A stretch of 27,500 nt of DNA from assembly GCA_030674185.1 (NCBI GenBank), contig JAPXFY010000022.1, forward strand, positions 3,379,093 to 3,406,592. The letters run 5' to 3'. Both the position numbers and the translations under genes were made by a program. This document shows positions 1 through 11,399 of this stretch, piece after piece. The notes beneath the pieces are model-generated. The model made no database searches. It saw nothing but the letters and a program-made list of their open reading frames with translations, and was not told the origin of the DNA. The DNA is from Monoplex corrugatus. Taxonomy: Eukaryota > Mollusca > Gastropoda > Littorinimorpha > Ranellidae. The first letter of the stretch is position 1; each line of letters starts with the position of its first letter.

Positions 1-725
<725 letters not shown>

Positions 726-902
726 TTGTCATAGCCCAACAAATTGCACACGGCATTGCTAGTCTGTCGCGTGAGTTCAGGTCACCCATCGAGAACCAAA
801 TTCTGTGCTGTTTGAAATTGAAAGTAAACCACTTTAGAAATGTGCTATGACTGGTTCTTGCAGCTAAAGAAACTATTTATTTCATTTATTTATTTATTCA
901 CT

Positions 903-1559
<657 letters not shown>

Positions 1560-1560
1560 A

Positions 1561-1956
1561 GTTGGTCTTGTGGATAGAGCCTTACACACTTTCTCTTCGG
1601 ATTGATAATTGAACATATGTATTATTGACTGCGTTTTTGGCTGTAAGGAAATGTGTTGTGCAAGAGCAATTTTAGGTATTTTGAGCCATTTTTTATTCAT
1701 GTTTAGGTGTGCATAGTTGTGTTTACACTTGTATTCAGCTTCGTTTTTTTAAAGTCCTCTGGTGAGAAACTGGACGGAATGATCGATGCCAGGGATGTAT
1801 CCTTAGGTTATGTGCACGCATGCATTGATAATGTACTTAATTTTCTTTTTCAGTTTTATTTCCAACGAGATGGTGTGTAAGTTTTGAAATGGTTATAACC
1901 CTGATAATGCTCTGTGCAATCGGCTTGGTTTTAAACAGTAAGAATAAGAATATATT
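1561..1956 (+). repeat. SINE-like dispersed repeat, copy 1
   Basis: About 395 bp shared with 15507-15880 and, in part, 11400-12135 and 14530-14675. Shared landmarks in order: GATAGAG..TTAC near the start; GATTGATAATTGA; a middle part with ATGCCAGGGATGT and CACGCATGCATT; TGTACTTAATTTTCTTTT; and a 3' core of about 60 bp containing GGTTATAACCCTGATAATG and GGCTTGGTTTTAAAC, then AATAAGAATA. The 5' end (TGGTCTTGTGGATAGAGC) resembles a tRNA A box, but no clear B box follows, so SINE is the likely class and not proven. It directly abuts the tail of the upstream RTE copy. From memory, the 3' core resembles dispersed repeats in mollusc genomes. Confidence 0.7.
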
Positions 1957-2179
1957 CAGTAAGTAGCCTTTTTTGTAACTGAGAGCCAGGTTCAACCAGG
2001 TAGCCTTTAAGAATATACTCAGCTTTTAGAGCGCCATGTCCACATCGCAAGGGGTTGGGGTCCAACCCTTGAGCGGGCCGTATTCCCCCCCCCCCCTCTC
2101 AAGCTCTTGTGATAGAGTAGTGACTCTACATCCAATATTCAGAGTTCAGTCCCTGCCCATTATGTAACACATCAGTCCC
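1957..2179. other. Short unassigned stretch with possible tRNA-like piece
   Basis: No gene seen. A 12-C run lies near 2086-2097. Around 2105-2160 the text TTGTGATAGAGTAGTGACTC followed by GAGTTCAGTCCC loosely resembles tRNA A and B boxes at roughly tRNA spacing. It could be a decayed SINE head, but the match is weak. Confidence 0.3.
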
Positions 2180-2803
2180 AATTTCTGATTCAGCTAAAAA
2201 CCTTGGTGTCTGCATTGACTCTACCCTCTCCATGAACAACTTTGTTTCTCAAACTGCCAGATCCTGCTAATATCATCTCCATCGTATAAAGCTGATCAGG
2301 AAGTATCTCTCTGTCGAAACAACTGCAAAACTCGTTCTCTCCTTCATAATGTCTCGCATTGACTATTGCAATTCACTCCTGTCTGGTCTTCCTGCCTCCA
2401 CCATTCACATCCTACAGCGCATTCAAAACAATGCTGCACGCCTTGTACTCAAAAAGAAAAAAGCTGACCACATATCTCCTCTCCTGGCACAACTTCACTG
2501 GCTCCCTGTATCAAAGCGCATACAGTACAACTAGACACCATGTGCTACAAAAGCCTCAATAACGCAGCCCCCGATTACCTGTCAAGCCTACTTGAGATCT
2601 ATGTTCCCTCACGTACCCTCCGCTCTGCCTCTGATCCTCTGACTCTTCGCTTTCCACGCACTAAGCTCAATACCTATGGTCCACGAGCCTTCTCTGTTTC
2701 TGGTCCACTCTCCTGGAACAAACTTCCTCTCTCAGTCCGTCAGCAACCTACTTTTGTCTCCTTCAAGTCCGCTCTCAAAACTCACCTTTTCTCTCCTGCA
2801 TAA
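2180..2803 (+). pseudogene. L2-like LINE reverse transcriptase C-terminus, frameshifted
   Basis: 3' end of an L2/CR1-group non-LTR retrotransposon ORF. In order it reads AKNLGVCIDSTLSM, RKYLSVETTAKLVLSFIMS, RIDYCNSLLSGLPAS, LQRIQNNAARLVL, LLAQLHWLPVSKRIQYN, MCYKSLNNAAPDYLSSLLE, RTLRSASDPLTLRFPRTK, YGPRAFSVSGPLSWNKLPLS and FKSALKTHLF. This is the usual block order after the polymerase core. A stop falls near 2260, and a one-base deletion near 2529 shifts the frame between KRIQYN and the following MCYKSLNN. The stop is TAA at 2801-2803. Upstream reverse-transcriptase motifs and the endonuclease are missing. It is a truncated dead copy. Confidence 0.9.
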
Positions 2804-2970
2804 AATCCTAACCTCACTCAACCCTCCCCTCTGCAGCCCGTCTCCGCTCGGAGGGAATCACATGGTTATAATATATAATTGTATGCTATGCTCTCTATAA
2901 TTTTCCATTGCTTTTATTCTTGCTTTTATTGCTTTTTTCTTTCTCCCCATTTATAGCCATGCGTGTGTGT

Positions 2971-3043
<73 letters not shown>

Positions 3044-3167
3044 TGTATGTGTGCGTGCGTGTGTGTGCGAGCGTGCGTGCCTGCGTGTGTGTCTGCTTCA
3101 GCGCTTAGATTTGATTTTATCAAGATTTTGCGCTATATAAATATTGTAATTATTATTATTATTATTA
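2804..3167 (+). repeat. L2-like LINE 3' UTR and ATT tail
   Basis: Follows the L2-like stop codon and ends in GCGCTATATAAATATTGTAA followed by six ATT units. That end is the well-known 3' terminus shared by L2-type LINEs and SINEs they mobilise. A GT microsatellite (about 2962-3085) sits inside the 3' UTR. Confidence 0.85.
2962..3085. repeat. (GT)n microsatellite
   Basis: Long GT run with GC/GA variants near its 3' end, lying inside the 3' UTR of the L2-like element. It was either present in the source element or grew after insertion. Confidence 0.95.
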
Positions 3168-3894
3168 TAAAACCTGGTTTCCGGTTTGCTCATTGTCCGT
3201 CTTCATGCCCCAACCATTCTGGTGGTGTCAGCGTAGTGTTTAATAAATCCTGTCCTTCCCTCCAGCTCCTGCAGTACCACCCCCCCTTCCCCCACCTCTT
3301 TCATTTCAAAATGTGTCAGTGCATAAGATTTTGAAGTCTGTCAGATAAAACACAGGTGGCAGGGTGGGTGGGAGGTATATGGATTTGTCTGAGTGCGATG
3401 AATCTGTCTGGCACAAACTCTGAATTTATTTTCAGCTGTGTCCTCAGGAAGGCATGAACATGATACTCCTGCCACTGTGCCTTCAATGGACAAGAAGCCC
3501 CACACATCCAGGACCCATGTCAACACCCAGACTATGATCCTCCTGCACTGTGGTGGCTTCAGTGGACAATAAGCCCTGCACTTCCATGACGCGTGTCAAT
3601 ATCTCCAAAACACCATACAGCACTATGGTGGACAATGCAAGATGCTGGTGGACAAGGTACGGGAGTCAAAGGGTTAAATAGAATTGTGTGTCGCTCTGAA
3701 CAAGCCCGCAGAGCGCACTACACATACTGTACAACTGAACTCCTCATACATTACTTACAGAACAAAAACTATAGTCACAGTCGGTAAAAGCCTGAAAGTA
3801 TGATGTATAGAATTTCAGTGCTTTGGTTGCATAAAAAAATTAGTTTAGAGGTTCACTTGCCTTCAAACACACACAGATACACGCATACACACAC
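3168..3894. other. Non-coding stretch with a diverged tandem duplication
   Basis: No convincing gene. At 3460-3532 and 3533-3605 there are two diverged copies of a roughly 73-bp unit. Shared pieces are ATGAT.CTCCTGC, CTTCA.TGGACAA, AAGCCC and GTGTCAA/ATGTCAA. The rest is unremarkable, with a few CA units at 3870-3894. Confidence 0.55.
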
Positions 3895-4045
3895 ACTCTC
3901 TCTCTCTCTCTCTCCTCTTCTCTCTCTTCTCTCCTGTTCCTCTCTCTCTCTCTCTCTCTACTTCTGTTTCTCTCTCTCTTCTCTCTCTTCTCTACTATTC
4001 TTTTTTCTTCTCGTTTCTCTCTCTCTCTCTGTCTGTCTCTGACTC
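3895..4045. repeat. (CT)n pyrimidine-rich microsatellite
   Basis: CTCTCT runs with scattered TTCT and TGTTC interruptions. The + strand is almost pure pyrimidine over about 150 bp. Open Leu/Ser frames here are artefacts. Confidence 0.92.
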
Positions 4046-4179
4046 TACGTAATGTCTCTTCTGTTGTCCTTCTCCTCCATTCCTCCTGTCCCCTCTGTCC
4101 TCACTTACAAACACACATCACACACACCTCTACTCTGTGCCTTCTCACATTCCCCACATGTCTGCCCTCTCACCTCACA

Positions 4180-4468
4180 TCACACACACACACACACACA
4201 CCACGTGACACACACACAACACACACACTACACACACACTACACACACACACACACACCACACTCACACACACATACACACACACACACACAACACTCAC
4301 ACACACACACACACAACACTCACACACCACACACACACACACACACACACCACACACTCACACACACACACACAACACTCACACACACACCACACAACAC
4401 ACACTCACACAGTCACACACACACACACACACACTCACACACGTACACACACACATTACACACACACA

Positions 4469-4499
<31 letters not shown>

Positions 4500-4715
4500 C
4501 AGGCACACACACACACACACTAACACACACACACGTGTACACACACTCACACACACACACACACCACACACACTCACACACACACACCACACACTCACAC
4601 ACACACATACACTCACACACACTCACACACACACACACACACGTATACACACACACATGTGTACACACACACACGTGTACACACACACACACACTCACAC
4701 ACATACACACAGAGG
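4180..4715. repeat. Compound (CA)n microsatellite
   Basis: CA repeat with recurring CACACCACAC, ACACTCACAC, ACACAACACT and ACACACGTGTACACAC variants. The last is a short palindrome and recurs three times (near 4530, 4655 and 4675). Not coding. Confidence 0.95.
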
Positions 4716-4949
4716 CCATGTACACATAAACATACACATCTACGCACATATTATATTTTTCTGCGAAAATGAAATCACAAGGAGTCTGTTAGTCTGTAAA
4801 GCATGGATGGTAGTGGTCAAGGTGAACTAGCTTCCAAAAATCTTATTCTGTTCACATGCCCTACATTATTTGTCTATCACAGGCACTTGAAGTTTTCATC
4901 ATTTTGGGCATAAATGGTTATTGTTTACATTTGTGACAAAAAGGATGAA
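4716..4949. other. Unassigned spacer
   Basis: AT-rich single-copy-looking sequence between the CA array and the minisatellite. No feature seen. Confidence 0.4.
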
Positions 4950-5398
4950 AATAATTAATTATAGAATAGGACGTGAAGATTGTTTATTATAGAATAGGAC
5001 TTGACGATAGTTTATCACCGAATAGGACGAGAAAATAGTTTATCACGGAATAAGATGTTAAGATAGTTTATCACGGAGTAAGACGTCAAGATAAAAGTTT
5101 ATCACGGAATAGGACGTCAAGATAAAAGTTTATCACGGAATAGGACGTCAAGATAGTTTATCACGGAGTAAGACGTCAAGATAGTTTATCACGGAATAAG
5201 ACGTCAAGATAGTTTATCACGGAGTAAGACATCAAGATAAAAGTTTATCACGGAATCGGACGTCAAGATAGTTTATCACGGAGTAAGACGTCAAGATAAA
5301 AGTTTATCACTGAGTAAGATGTCAAGATAGTTTATCACGGAGTAAGACGTCAAAATAAAAGTTTATCACGGAATAGGACGTCAAGATAGTTCATCATG
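4950..5398. repeat. 28/31-bp minisatellite
   Basis: About 15 head-to-tail units. The basic 28-bp unit runs ATAGTTTATCACGGAATAAG followed by ACGTCAAG. A 31-bp form carries ATAAAAGTTT in place of ATAGTTT. Units alternate AATAAGAC, AGTAAGAC and AATAGGAC variants. The first two or three units (4950-5040) and the last (TTCATCATGAC) are diverged, and the middle is uniform. Each unit carries the palindrome GACGTC. Confidence 0.93.
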
Positions 5399-5560
5399 AC
5401 GCTTTGACAGCAGTGTGTCCATATTATGGACACTTGATTGGTCATTATTTAAGATCATAATTCAAAAGAATGTTTGTTATGTTGCCGGTGAAGACAGCCT
5501 GTGAATAACTGAGTCTACGTGTGGCAAATTAAAAGGCAGAATTCCAGCTATTATGGAAGT

Positions 5561-5570
5561 TGTAATGATT
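5561..5570. other. Target-site duplication, left, of RTE copy 2
   Basis: TGTAATGATT immediately before the truncated element. An identical 10-mer follows its tail at 5962-5971. Confidence 0.85.
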
Positions 5571-5961
5571 CAGCAAGCAAAGCCAGAGCAAGATTAAGGC
5601 AGCCGAGATGTGGTTTCTCAGAAGAATGTTGAGAGTTCCATGGACAGCAAAGAAAACAAGCGAGACAGTCTTGATGGAGGCAGACACAAGTAGATCACTC
5701 ATAAGGAAGATTAGGAAAAGACAAGCAAAATTTATAGGCCATTTTATGAGGAAGGGGGATTTGGAGCACCTGGTCACAAGGGGGAAGCTGGAGGAAAAGA
5801 GAGCACCAGGTAGACCCAGGGAGAGAATACTGGACGGACTTGCAGAGTGGCTGGGGACGAGGAGGGTGGGGGAGATGCTGGGGGCAGCGAGAGATAGAGA
5901 TGGTTGGAAGTCCATGGTCGCCAACGCCATGCGGCAGGGCACCTGATGATGATGATGATGA
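5571..5961 (+). pseudogene. RTE-clade LINE, 5'-truncated (copy 2) with (TGA)n tail
   Basis: A 391-bp insertion bounded by perfect 10-bp direct repeats. The frame is open from 5572 (SKQSQSKIKAAEMWFLRRML) through WTAKKTSETVLMEA, FIGHFMRKGDLEHLV, GRPRERILDGLAEWL and DRDGWKSMVANAMRQGT to TGA at 5944-5946. It has no internal stop, so it is younger or less decayed than copy 1. It encodes only the last ~124 residues of the RTE protein, without any catalytic domain. The stop is the first of about six TGA units, and the target duplication follows them. Extreme 5' truncation is typical of target-primed reverse transcription. Confidence 0.92.
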
Positions 5962-5971
5962 TGTAATGATT

Positions 5972-6368
5972 TTAGTACTTTTTCGTAGTTTTTCTTATAC
6001 GCTTGTTTAATCAAATAAATCATCGTTAATCAGCGCACTGTTTCATCAACTTGTGAATATTTTAGTTGTCTTGTGCATGTATAGACCTTTTTGGTGATAT
6101 AACGTTTTTGGTTCCTGGTTCAGTCTTTTTAGAGTTATATCAGTTTATATTAACAAAATGTAACAATCACAGTTTCTGTTATGTGAGCTATATATAAAAA
6201 TGGCCAAAATTTTATTCGTAATTTTCATTATTGTAAACCGGAGGAAATCCGTTTAATGCTATTGTTAAATTAAGCTACTAAGTTTTTCGGTGGTGCTAGT
6301 TATGTAATAATTTTTAAAAAATGAAAAATGTTGTCACTTTCCTGTATCAGCCAAAACATTCGCTTATT
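5972..6368. other. Unassigned AT-rich spacer
   Basis: AT-rich sequence with no open frame of note and no recognised repeat, between the RTE insertion and the next CA array. Confidence 0.4.
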
Positions 6369-6419
6369 CTCATGCGCGCACACACACACACACACACGCA
6401 CGCACACATACACACACAC

Positions 6420-6451
<32 letters not shown>

Positions 6452-6600
6452 ACACACACACTACACACAAACACACACACACATACACACATACACACAC
6501 GCATACACACACACATACACACACACACATATACAAACACACACACACAAAACATACACACACACACACACACATACACACACACACACACACACACATG
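6369..6600. repeat. (CA)n microsatellite
   Basis: CA repeat with many CATACA variants and a few AAACA/CTACA interruptions, entered through a GCGCGCA alternating purine-pyrimidine start. Not coding despite open frames on both strands. Confidence 0.95.
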
Positions 6601-8031
6601 AGCAAAAACATTTACACCGTCACGCATAAAAGCACTATGTGATCTTTACGCGCATGCAACGTAGCATACACGTATTGCAGACACTAACTCAAGCATGCAT
6701 GCACAAACATAAGCACTGTGTCATCTCTATACTTGTGCAACGTGGCACACACGTATTGCAGGACTGTTGTCAAAACGGCGCTTTCTATGTGATTTTCGTG
6801 CGCCGTGCAAATTGGTCAGCGCGTGCAATACAGAATTACCATGTTAAGCATGACAAGAAAATGTCCAGAACACCACTGCAGGCTAGGGCCAAGCAGTCAT
6901 TAATTCGCTCCTGTACAGGCGTATTTAACACAAGTTGTTGATGTTACAAACAGGTGAACAAACAACAGAATCACACAGTCGTGTTGGAAGTGTCTGCAAA
7001 TCCATGGTCATGCACGTTCCAAAAAGAACATGGTGACTATTTTGACTGTGGTTACGATAAAAGGGACTAAACTGGACCAGCGAGGCAGCGTAAAACTACA
7101 ACATGGATTGGTGTTTGTGACCGTGCGTTCGCGCTTGACAAAGGCGGGTTGGCCGAAAATTTGTGTTTGTTTTGTCTTGTTTCGTTGGATACGCGCTTAC
7201 ATTGGTTTTCTTGTTGTTCTGGTTCCTGTTTGCTTGGGCGCGGGCAGTCACACTTGTTTTGGATCTTGGATTAGTTTATTTTGGAGAATCAGAATGCGCA
7301 GTTTCTCTTTGAGTGTAAGTGAATGTGATTTAAAATGGGCTGTTTCTGTTATTTCCATCGATGGTTTGACGTCGTTGACGCAGTGAGACAGCATCTGTAC
7401 CATCTGTTGTGGAGGATGCTGGTAGTTCTGTAAGCTTACATGAAAAGTAACCATCAACAGGCCTGATAAAACCATAGTGACTTTAAAGAAATGGACGTCC
7501 GTCGTAGCCAGACACACCAGTAACGGTAAGAAGGAATGTTAAATTGTATTATTGTTAAGTACACAATTGCTTGTATATTCTGTATGCATTTCTGGCAGTT
7601 TGCTTGTTTGTTTTTGTCACTGTCCTTTTCTGTACATTGCATGGAATGTGTAAGCTTACTCGGTTACTGTGTGCATCAATATACGGCATGTTTATTTCTT
7701 TGCGTGCATGGGACTGACTGTGTACACAGTGAGTATGAAATTATTTTAAAATTTCTATTTTTCTTTCATTCTTTACGTATTGCCCCCTCTTCCATTTTTG
7801 TTTTGTGCGAAGTCCCTTGCCTCATGGAGGGTTATCCCCAAAATGTATTTCTTTTAAGACACATGACTATCTAGGGAGATAAGTCAGTGCCACAGCTCAG
7901 CTGGACATATCACGTCATATGTAATAATGTATGTCCACTCTGCATTTTGATCCATTGACACATTTCCTAGTTTGAAATTTCTCTTGGTCTACAAAGTCAT
8001 GTATGATGGAAAGATATACTACACGTCATTA
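6601..8031. other. Mostly featureless stretch with one diverged duplication
   Basis: I see no convincing gene. At about 6630-6683 and 6713-6766 are two diverged copies of a segment sharing AGCACT.TGT.ATCT, TGCAACGT.GCA and ACACGTATTGCAG. Several frames of 60-120 codons exist (for example 7030-7386 and 7536-7874), but none shows a recognisable domain and their composition is that of AT/TG-rich non-coding DNA. The stretch could be an intron or decayed repeat. Confidence 0.45.
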
Positions 8032-9617
8032 TTGAAGGGCCAGGAACGTTTTTGAGTCAATTTTTGAAAGGAGAAATAACCTATTTTCTCTTTTTTCTCC
8101 AATTCGTTGCCGTAACTGAATGGATAAGAGCTCAGACAACATTGCAGTTTCCTTTTGGCACGTGTTTGGGGATTTGCCGATTTGCAATGGGCGGCCCAAG
8201 GAAGACAATTTCCACACGAAATTGTCGAATCTTCAGCAGGGTCTCTCTGACGACGCAGGCAAGGTAGCGACAAAATTCGCTTTGCACGTGCAAGGCAAGC
8301 CCTTTTTGAACACTACTCCAGCCAAAGTTGCCCGCAGACGAGGATAAAAAGGACCCGTTCTTGGTTCGTTTTAACCATGCTTGCAAGACGACGGATGACG
8401 GATGAGCAGCGGGGGAGAGCCCTCGCTCTGCTTGATGAAGGCCTAGCGCAGCGGGAAGTTGCTAGACGACTTGAAGTGTCGCATTCCACAATCCAGAGAC
8501 TGCTGGAGCGCTTCAATGAGACTGGAGCAGTCCAGGAAAGGCGTCACACGGGTCGACCCAGAGTAACGACAAGACAGCAAGACCGCTACCTTGCCCTCTC
8601 CGTCCTGAGGGAAAGGGCATCCACTGCGGTGACCTTGAGGGGTCAGCTGAGGGACGCAACAGGTGCTAACATCAGCTGCAGCACGGTGAGAAGATGGCTA
8701 CATGAGGCAAACTTGAGGTCACGGAGACCGGCCGTCCGACCCGTGCTGTCACCGGTCAACAGAGTGCGCCGCATGACCTGGGCCAGGGAGCACGTGACCT
8801 GGACAAGGCAACAGTGGGCCCGGGTCTTGTTTTCGGATGAGTCCAGGTTCACCCTGACCTTTAACGATGGCCGGGCTCGGGTGTGGCGACGTCAAGGGGA
8901 GAGGTTCGCTGACGCCACTGTCCAAGAGCATAACCGGTACGGCGGCGGGTCGGTGATGGTGTGGGGTGGCATGAGCCGTGGTACCCGGACCCCCCTGCTC
9001 CCCATTGACGGCATCCTGAACGGGGTCCGGTACCGGGACGAGGTTCTGGCGGCCGTGGCACTGCCTGCGCTTGTGGACCTTGGTCAAGGCGCCATCTTCC
9101 AGGACGACAATGCACCTGCGCATCGAGCACGCCTTGTGACCGACTTCCTGGAGCAGCATGAAGTCGTCCGTATGGCCTGGCCAGCGTGCTCACCTGACCT
9201 GAACCCAATTGAACACCTCTGGGATGTGCTCGGGAGGCGCATCAGGGACAACCAACCCCCCACCGGGCACCCTGGCCAGGCTGGTCGACATCCTGCAGAT
9301 CGAGTGGGCGGCCATCCCTCAGGACACACTCCGTACCCTTGTGGGGTCGATGCATCGGTGCTGTGAAGCATGCATCCAGGCTCGGGGCGGACACACGCGA
9401 TATTGAAAACAGATTGGCCAAATCTGACACTTTCTGTTTTTTGAAAAGGGGGGGATGTTCCTTTAAATGCATGTGCTGTTCACTAATGGGTCATTGTGCT
9501 AATTTCTTTTTCCAAAAACAGGTGTGGAAATGATGAAATAAAACATAAAATCAATTCTAAACATTGTCAATTATTTCAACTTAAAATTAGAGAGGAAGGA
9601 AGAAGTGGCCCTTAAAT
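8032..9617 (+). mobile_element. Tc1-family DNA transposon A (frameshifted)
   Basis: Contains a Tc1-type DD34E transposase frame. The proposed ends are weak inverted repeats: TTGAAGGGCCA at the left (8032) and TGGCCCTTAAAT at the right (to about 9617), next to TA dinucleotides at 8030-8031 and 9618-9619. Only about 8-14 bp match and the spacing to the TA differs by one base, so the boundaries are tentative. The implied length (~1.59 kb), 5' leader (~345 bp) and 3' leader (~210 bp) are close to those of the well-bounded Tc1 element at 12549-14171, which supports them. The body is much more GC-rich than its flanks. Confidence 0.6.
8377..9406 (+). pseudogene. Tc1-family DD34E transposase, single-base frameshift
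   Basis: Cut-and-paste transposase with two N-terminal helix-turn-helix regions (about residues 10-50 and 75-115), separated by a GRPR linker motif (59-62), then an RNase H-like DDE core. Visible catalytic residues are D154 in LFSDESRF, D244 in FQDDNAPAH and E279 in LNPIEHLW, 34 residues apart. GGGSVMVWGG is also present. The frame breaks at a six-C run (9256-9261, codon ~294). Skipping one base restores a C-terminus (PPPGTLARLVDILQIEW to RGGHTRY) ending at TGA 9404-9406. The total is then 342 residues, exactly the length of the other Tc1 protein in this window. The catalytic core lies before the break. It may be a real mutation or a homopolymer sequencing error. Confidence 0.9.
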
Positions 9618-10150
9618 TATGATTAGGAGTATATATAGCTTGCGAAATCTACAATAGGACATTTCAAAAGAATTGTGACGTCTCACCCTGACTTAAGCTG
9701 ACCTATTTCTCTTCCACATTTTTACCTATTTCTGCTTAATTTATCTTCTGTAAAGTTGTGCGCGACGCGTAAGAATGTAGACTAGACTCTATATACAATT
9801 TGCTAAACATAGGATCGGAGATTCCCAAATTAAGTTGGTATACAGTGTACGAATTACTGTTGTACATTTTCCCGTCTTCAGCACAGAAGAGTGGATGGGT
9901 ATCATTCTTGGAAGTTTTGTTTTTTTTGCGCAATGGTTGATAGAAAACTTGGTAAGGTCGTTCTCCCTCCAGTGTTCTAAAACATAGAATAGGGTGGAAA
10001 GAACTGGCGTAGTCACAGCTTTTTTTTTCTAGGTCAACATACTTACTGTAACGTTTTCCAATATTTCATGACGTGTGGAAAAGAAAGAAAGCAGCCTGTA
10101 ACTGCCCCACAGTTGGTACAGTCCCAGCTTGATGTTAGTGCTGTATATGT
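9618..10150. other. Unassigned stretch
   Basis: AT-rich sequence between the Tc1 element and the LINE tail. No coding signal or repeat recognised. Confidence 0.4.
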
Positions 10151-10154
10151 ACAT

Positions 10155-10497
10155 GTTGTCTACGGCGAACTGGCAAACCGGAAGCGAACTCCAGGACGCC
10201 CACAGCTACGCTTTGTAGACGCATGCAAAAGGGACCTTAGAAGCTCAGGGATTGACCCAGGCTCTTGGGAGACTCTGGCGGAAGACAGGGCAGCGTGGAG
10301 GACAGCCGTTCAGCAAGGCGTTGTGAATGCGGAGAGGAGAAGAGCAGAAAGCGCAGATGAGAAAAGGGCTCTTCGCAAGCAACGTTCCAGAAACCAGACA
10401 ATAGCGACTCAGTTTGTCTGTGGCAGATGTGACAGAGATTGCCACTGAAGAATCGGCCTGCACAGCCACAGCAGAAAGTGCACGTCATGACCACAAC
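10155..10497 (+). pseudogene. Non-LTR retrotransposon C-terminus with zinc-finger tail
   Basis: Tail of a LINE polyprotein. In frame it reads GELANRKRTPGRPQLRFVD, ACKRDLRSSGIDPGSWETLA, EDRAAWRTAVQQGV, then a basic Lys/Arg stretch, and FVCGRCDRDCH. A premature TGA at 10446-10448 interrupts the last block. Past it the same frame continues RIGLHSHSRKCTS and then a stop (10495-10497). The end therefore reads as a C-x2-C zinc finger with histidines in SHS, a tail known from several LINE groups. I do not assign the clade. The frame upstream of about 10155 shows no LINE similarity, so that is the likely 5' truncation point. It is a dead fragment. Confidence 0.8.
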
Positions 10498-11399
10498 GCC
10501 TCCTGGTGCAGACTATCATCTCTTGAGATGTAAAGAGACCGACGACATGTACTGGGGGGACTTTCCACACCTTGTTCAGCATTCTGTTGAAACTGTTCAT
10601 GGCCCTACTAAGAGAAATCTTGATGTCACTGCCTACACCTTCATCATGTCTGCTTTAAGGCGAAGACGCTGAATATCCTGCAACGACGTCTTTCACGAGT
10701 CCTGCTTCACACCTTCACAAACATGGGCCACACATACAACCCCCTTAACACTGCTAGGTAACTGTACATGTACATTCCTTGTACCTACACAAAAACACAA
10801 CAGACAAGACACACCTGATTCTGCTGCTTGCAAAGTTATATATTCTTTGAATGTTACTTTAAATTATTGTTTGAGGCCGATTTAAAAATACGCAATAGGA
10901 TTGGTCTACATCTACAGTTTTTTTTGTTTATTCACAGATGAGTGAAGAAAAGTCATGAACAAATGCCTGAGCTGGACATCAGTCTGGACATCCCCCAGTC
11001 AGACGGTGCTGTTGAATTCCAGGACCCACTGATTCACAGAAAAATATGGTACTAATGGAGACTCCAGTCTTCCTTCGTCAACTGGCTGGCAAGGCAAACG
11101 ACCACACGTTGAGTGGCCCTGAATATAATTGGTGAAGGTGGGTGAACATGTACATGTATGTATGTGTATACTTATGCGTGCATCGATCTTCTCTGTCACC
11201 CACCCCTGTTGACTTGCTAGGGGCTCTTTCAGTATAAATAGTATCCCCATCTTCTATGAATTATGTGCTAGAAATTTCATCTTTTCTGTCACTCTTTGCT
11301 TCTGATTTGCTTCTTCTTTCTGTCATCTCTTCCTTTTTTACATTTTCTGCCTTGGTGCCTTGTTTTCCATACAGCCCTACATGCTTTCTATTAGGACTG
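10498..11399. other. Unassigned stretch, probably partly LINE 3' UTR
   Basis: Follows the LINE tail, and the first part may be its 3' UTR, but no terminal tail is identifiable. A strong-looking splice-acceptor text (TTTTTTTTGTTTATTCACAG) ends at 10937. All three frames behind it meet stops quickly, so I do not call an exon. Confidence 0.35.

Noticed and set aside
4950..5398. CRISPR-like array
   Set aside because: Units are head-to-tail with no unique spacers, and the context is eukaryotic.
7030..7874. Two frames of 112-118 codons that might be exons
   Set aside because: No recognisable domain, TG-rich composition typical of non-coding sequence here, and no convincing splice sites.
10938..11051. 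Possible exon after a strong acceptor-like pyrimidine tract, with a short frame starting MPELDISLDIPQ
   Set aside because: All three frames meet stops within about 25 bases of the acceptor; the 30-codon frame has no donor or family likeness.
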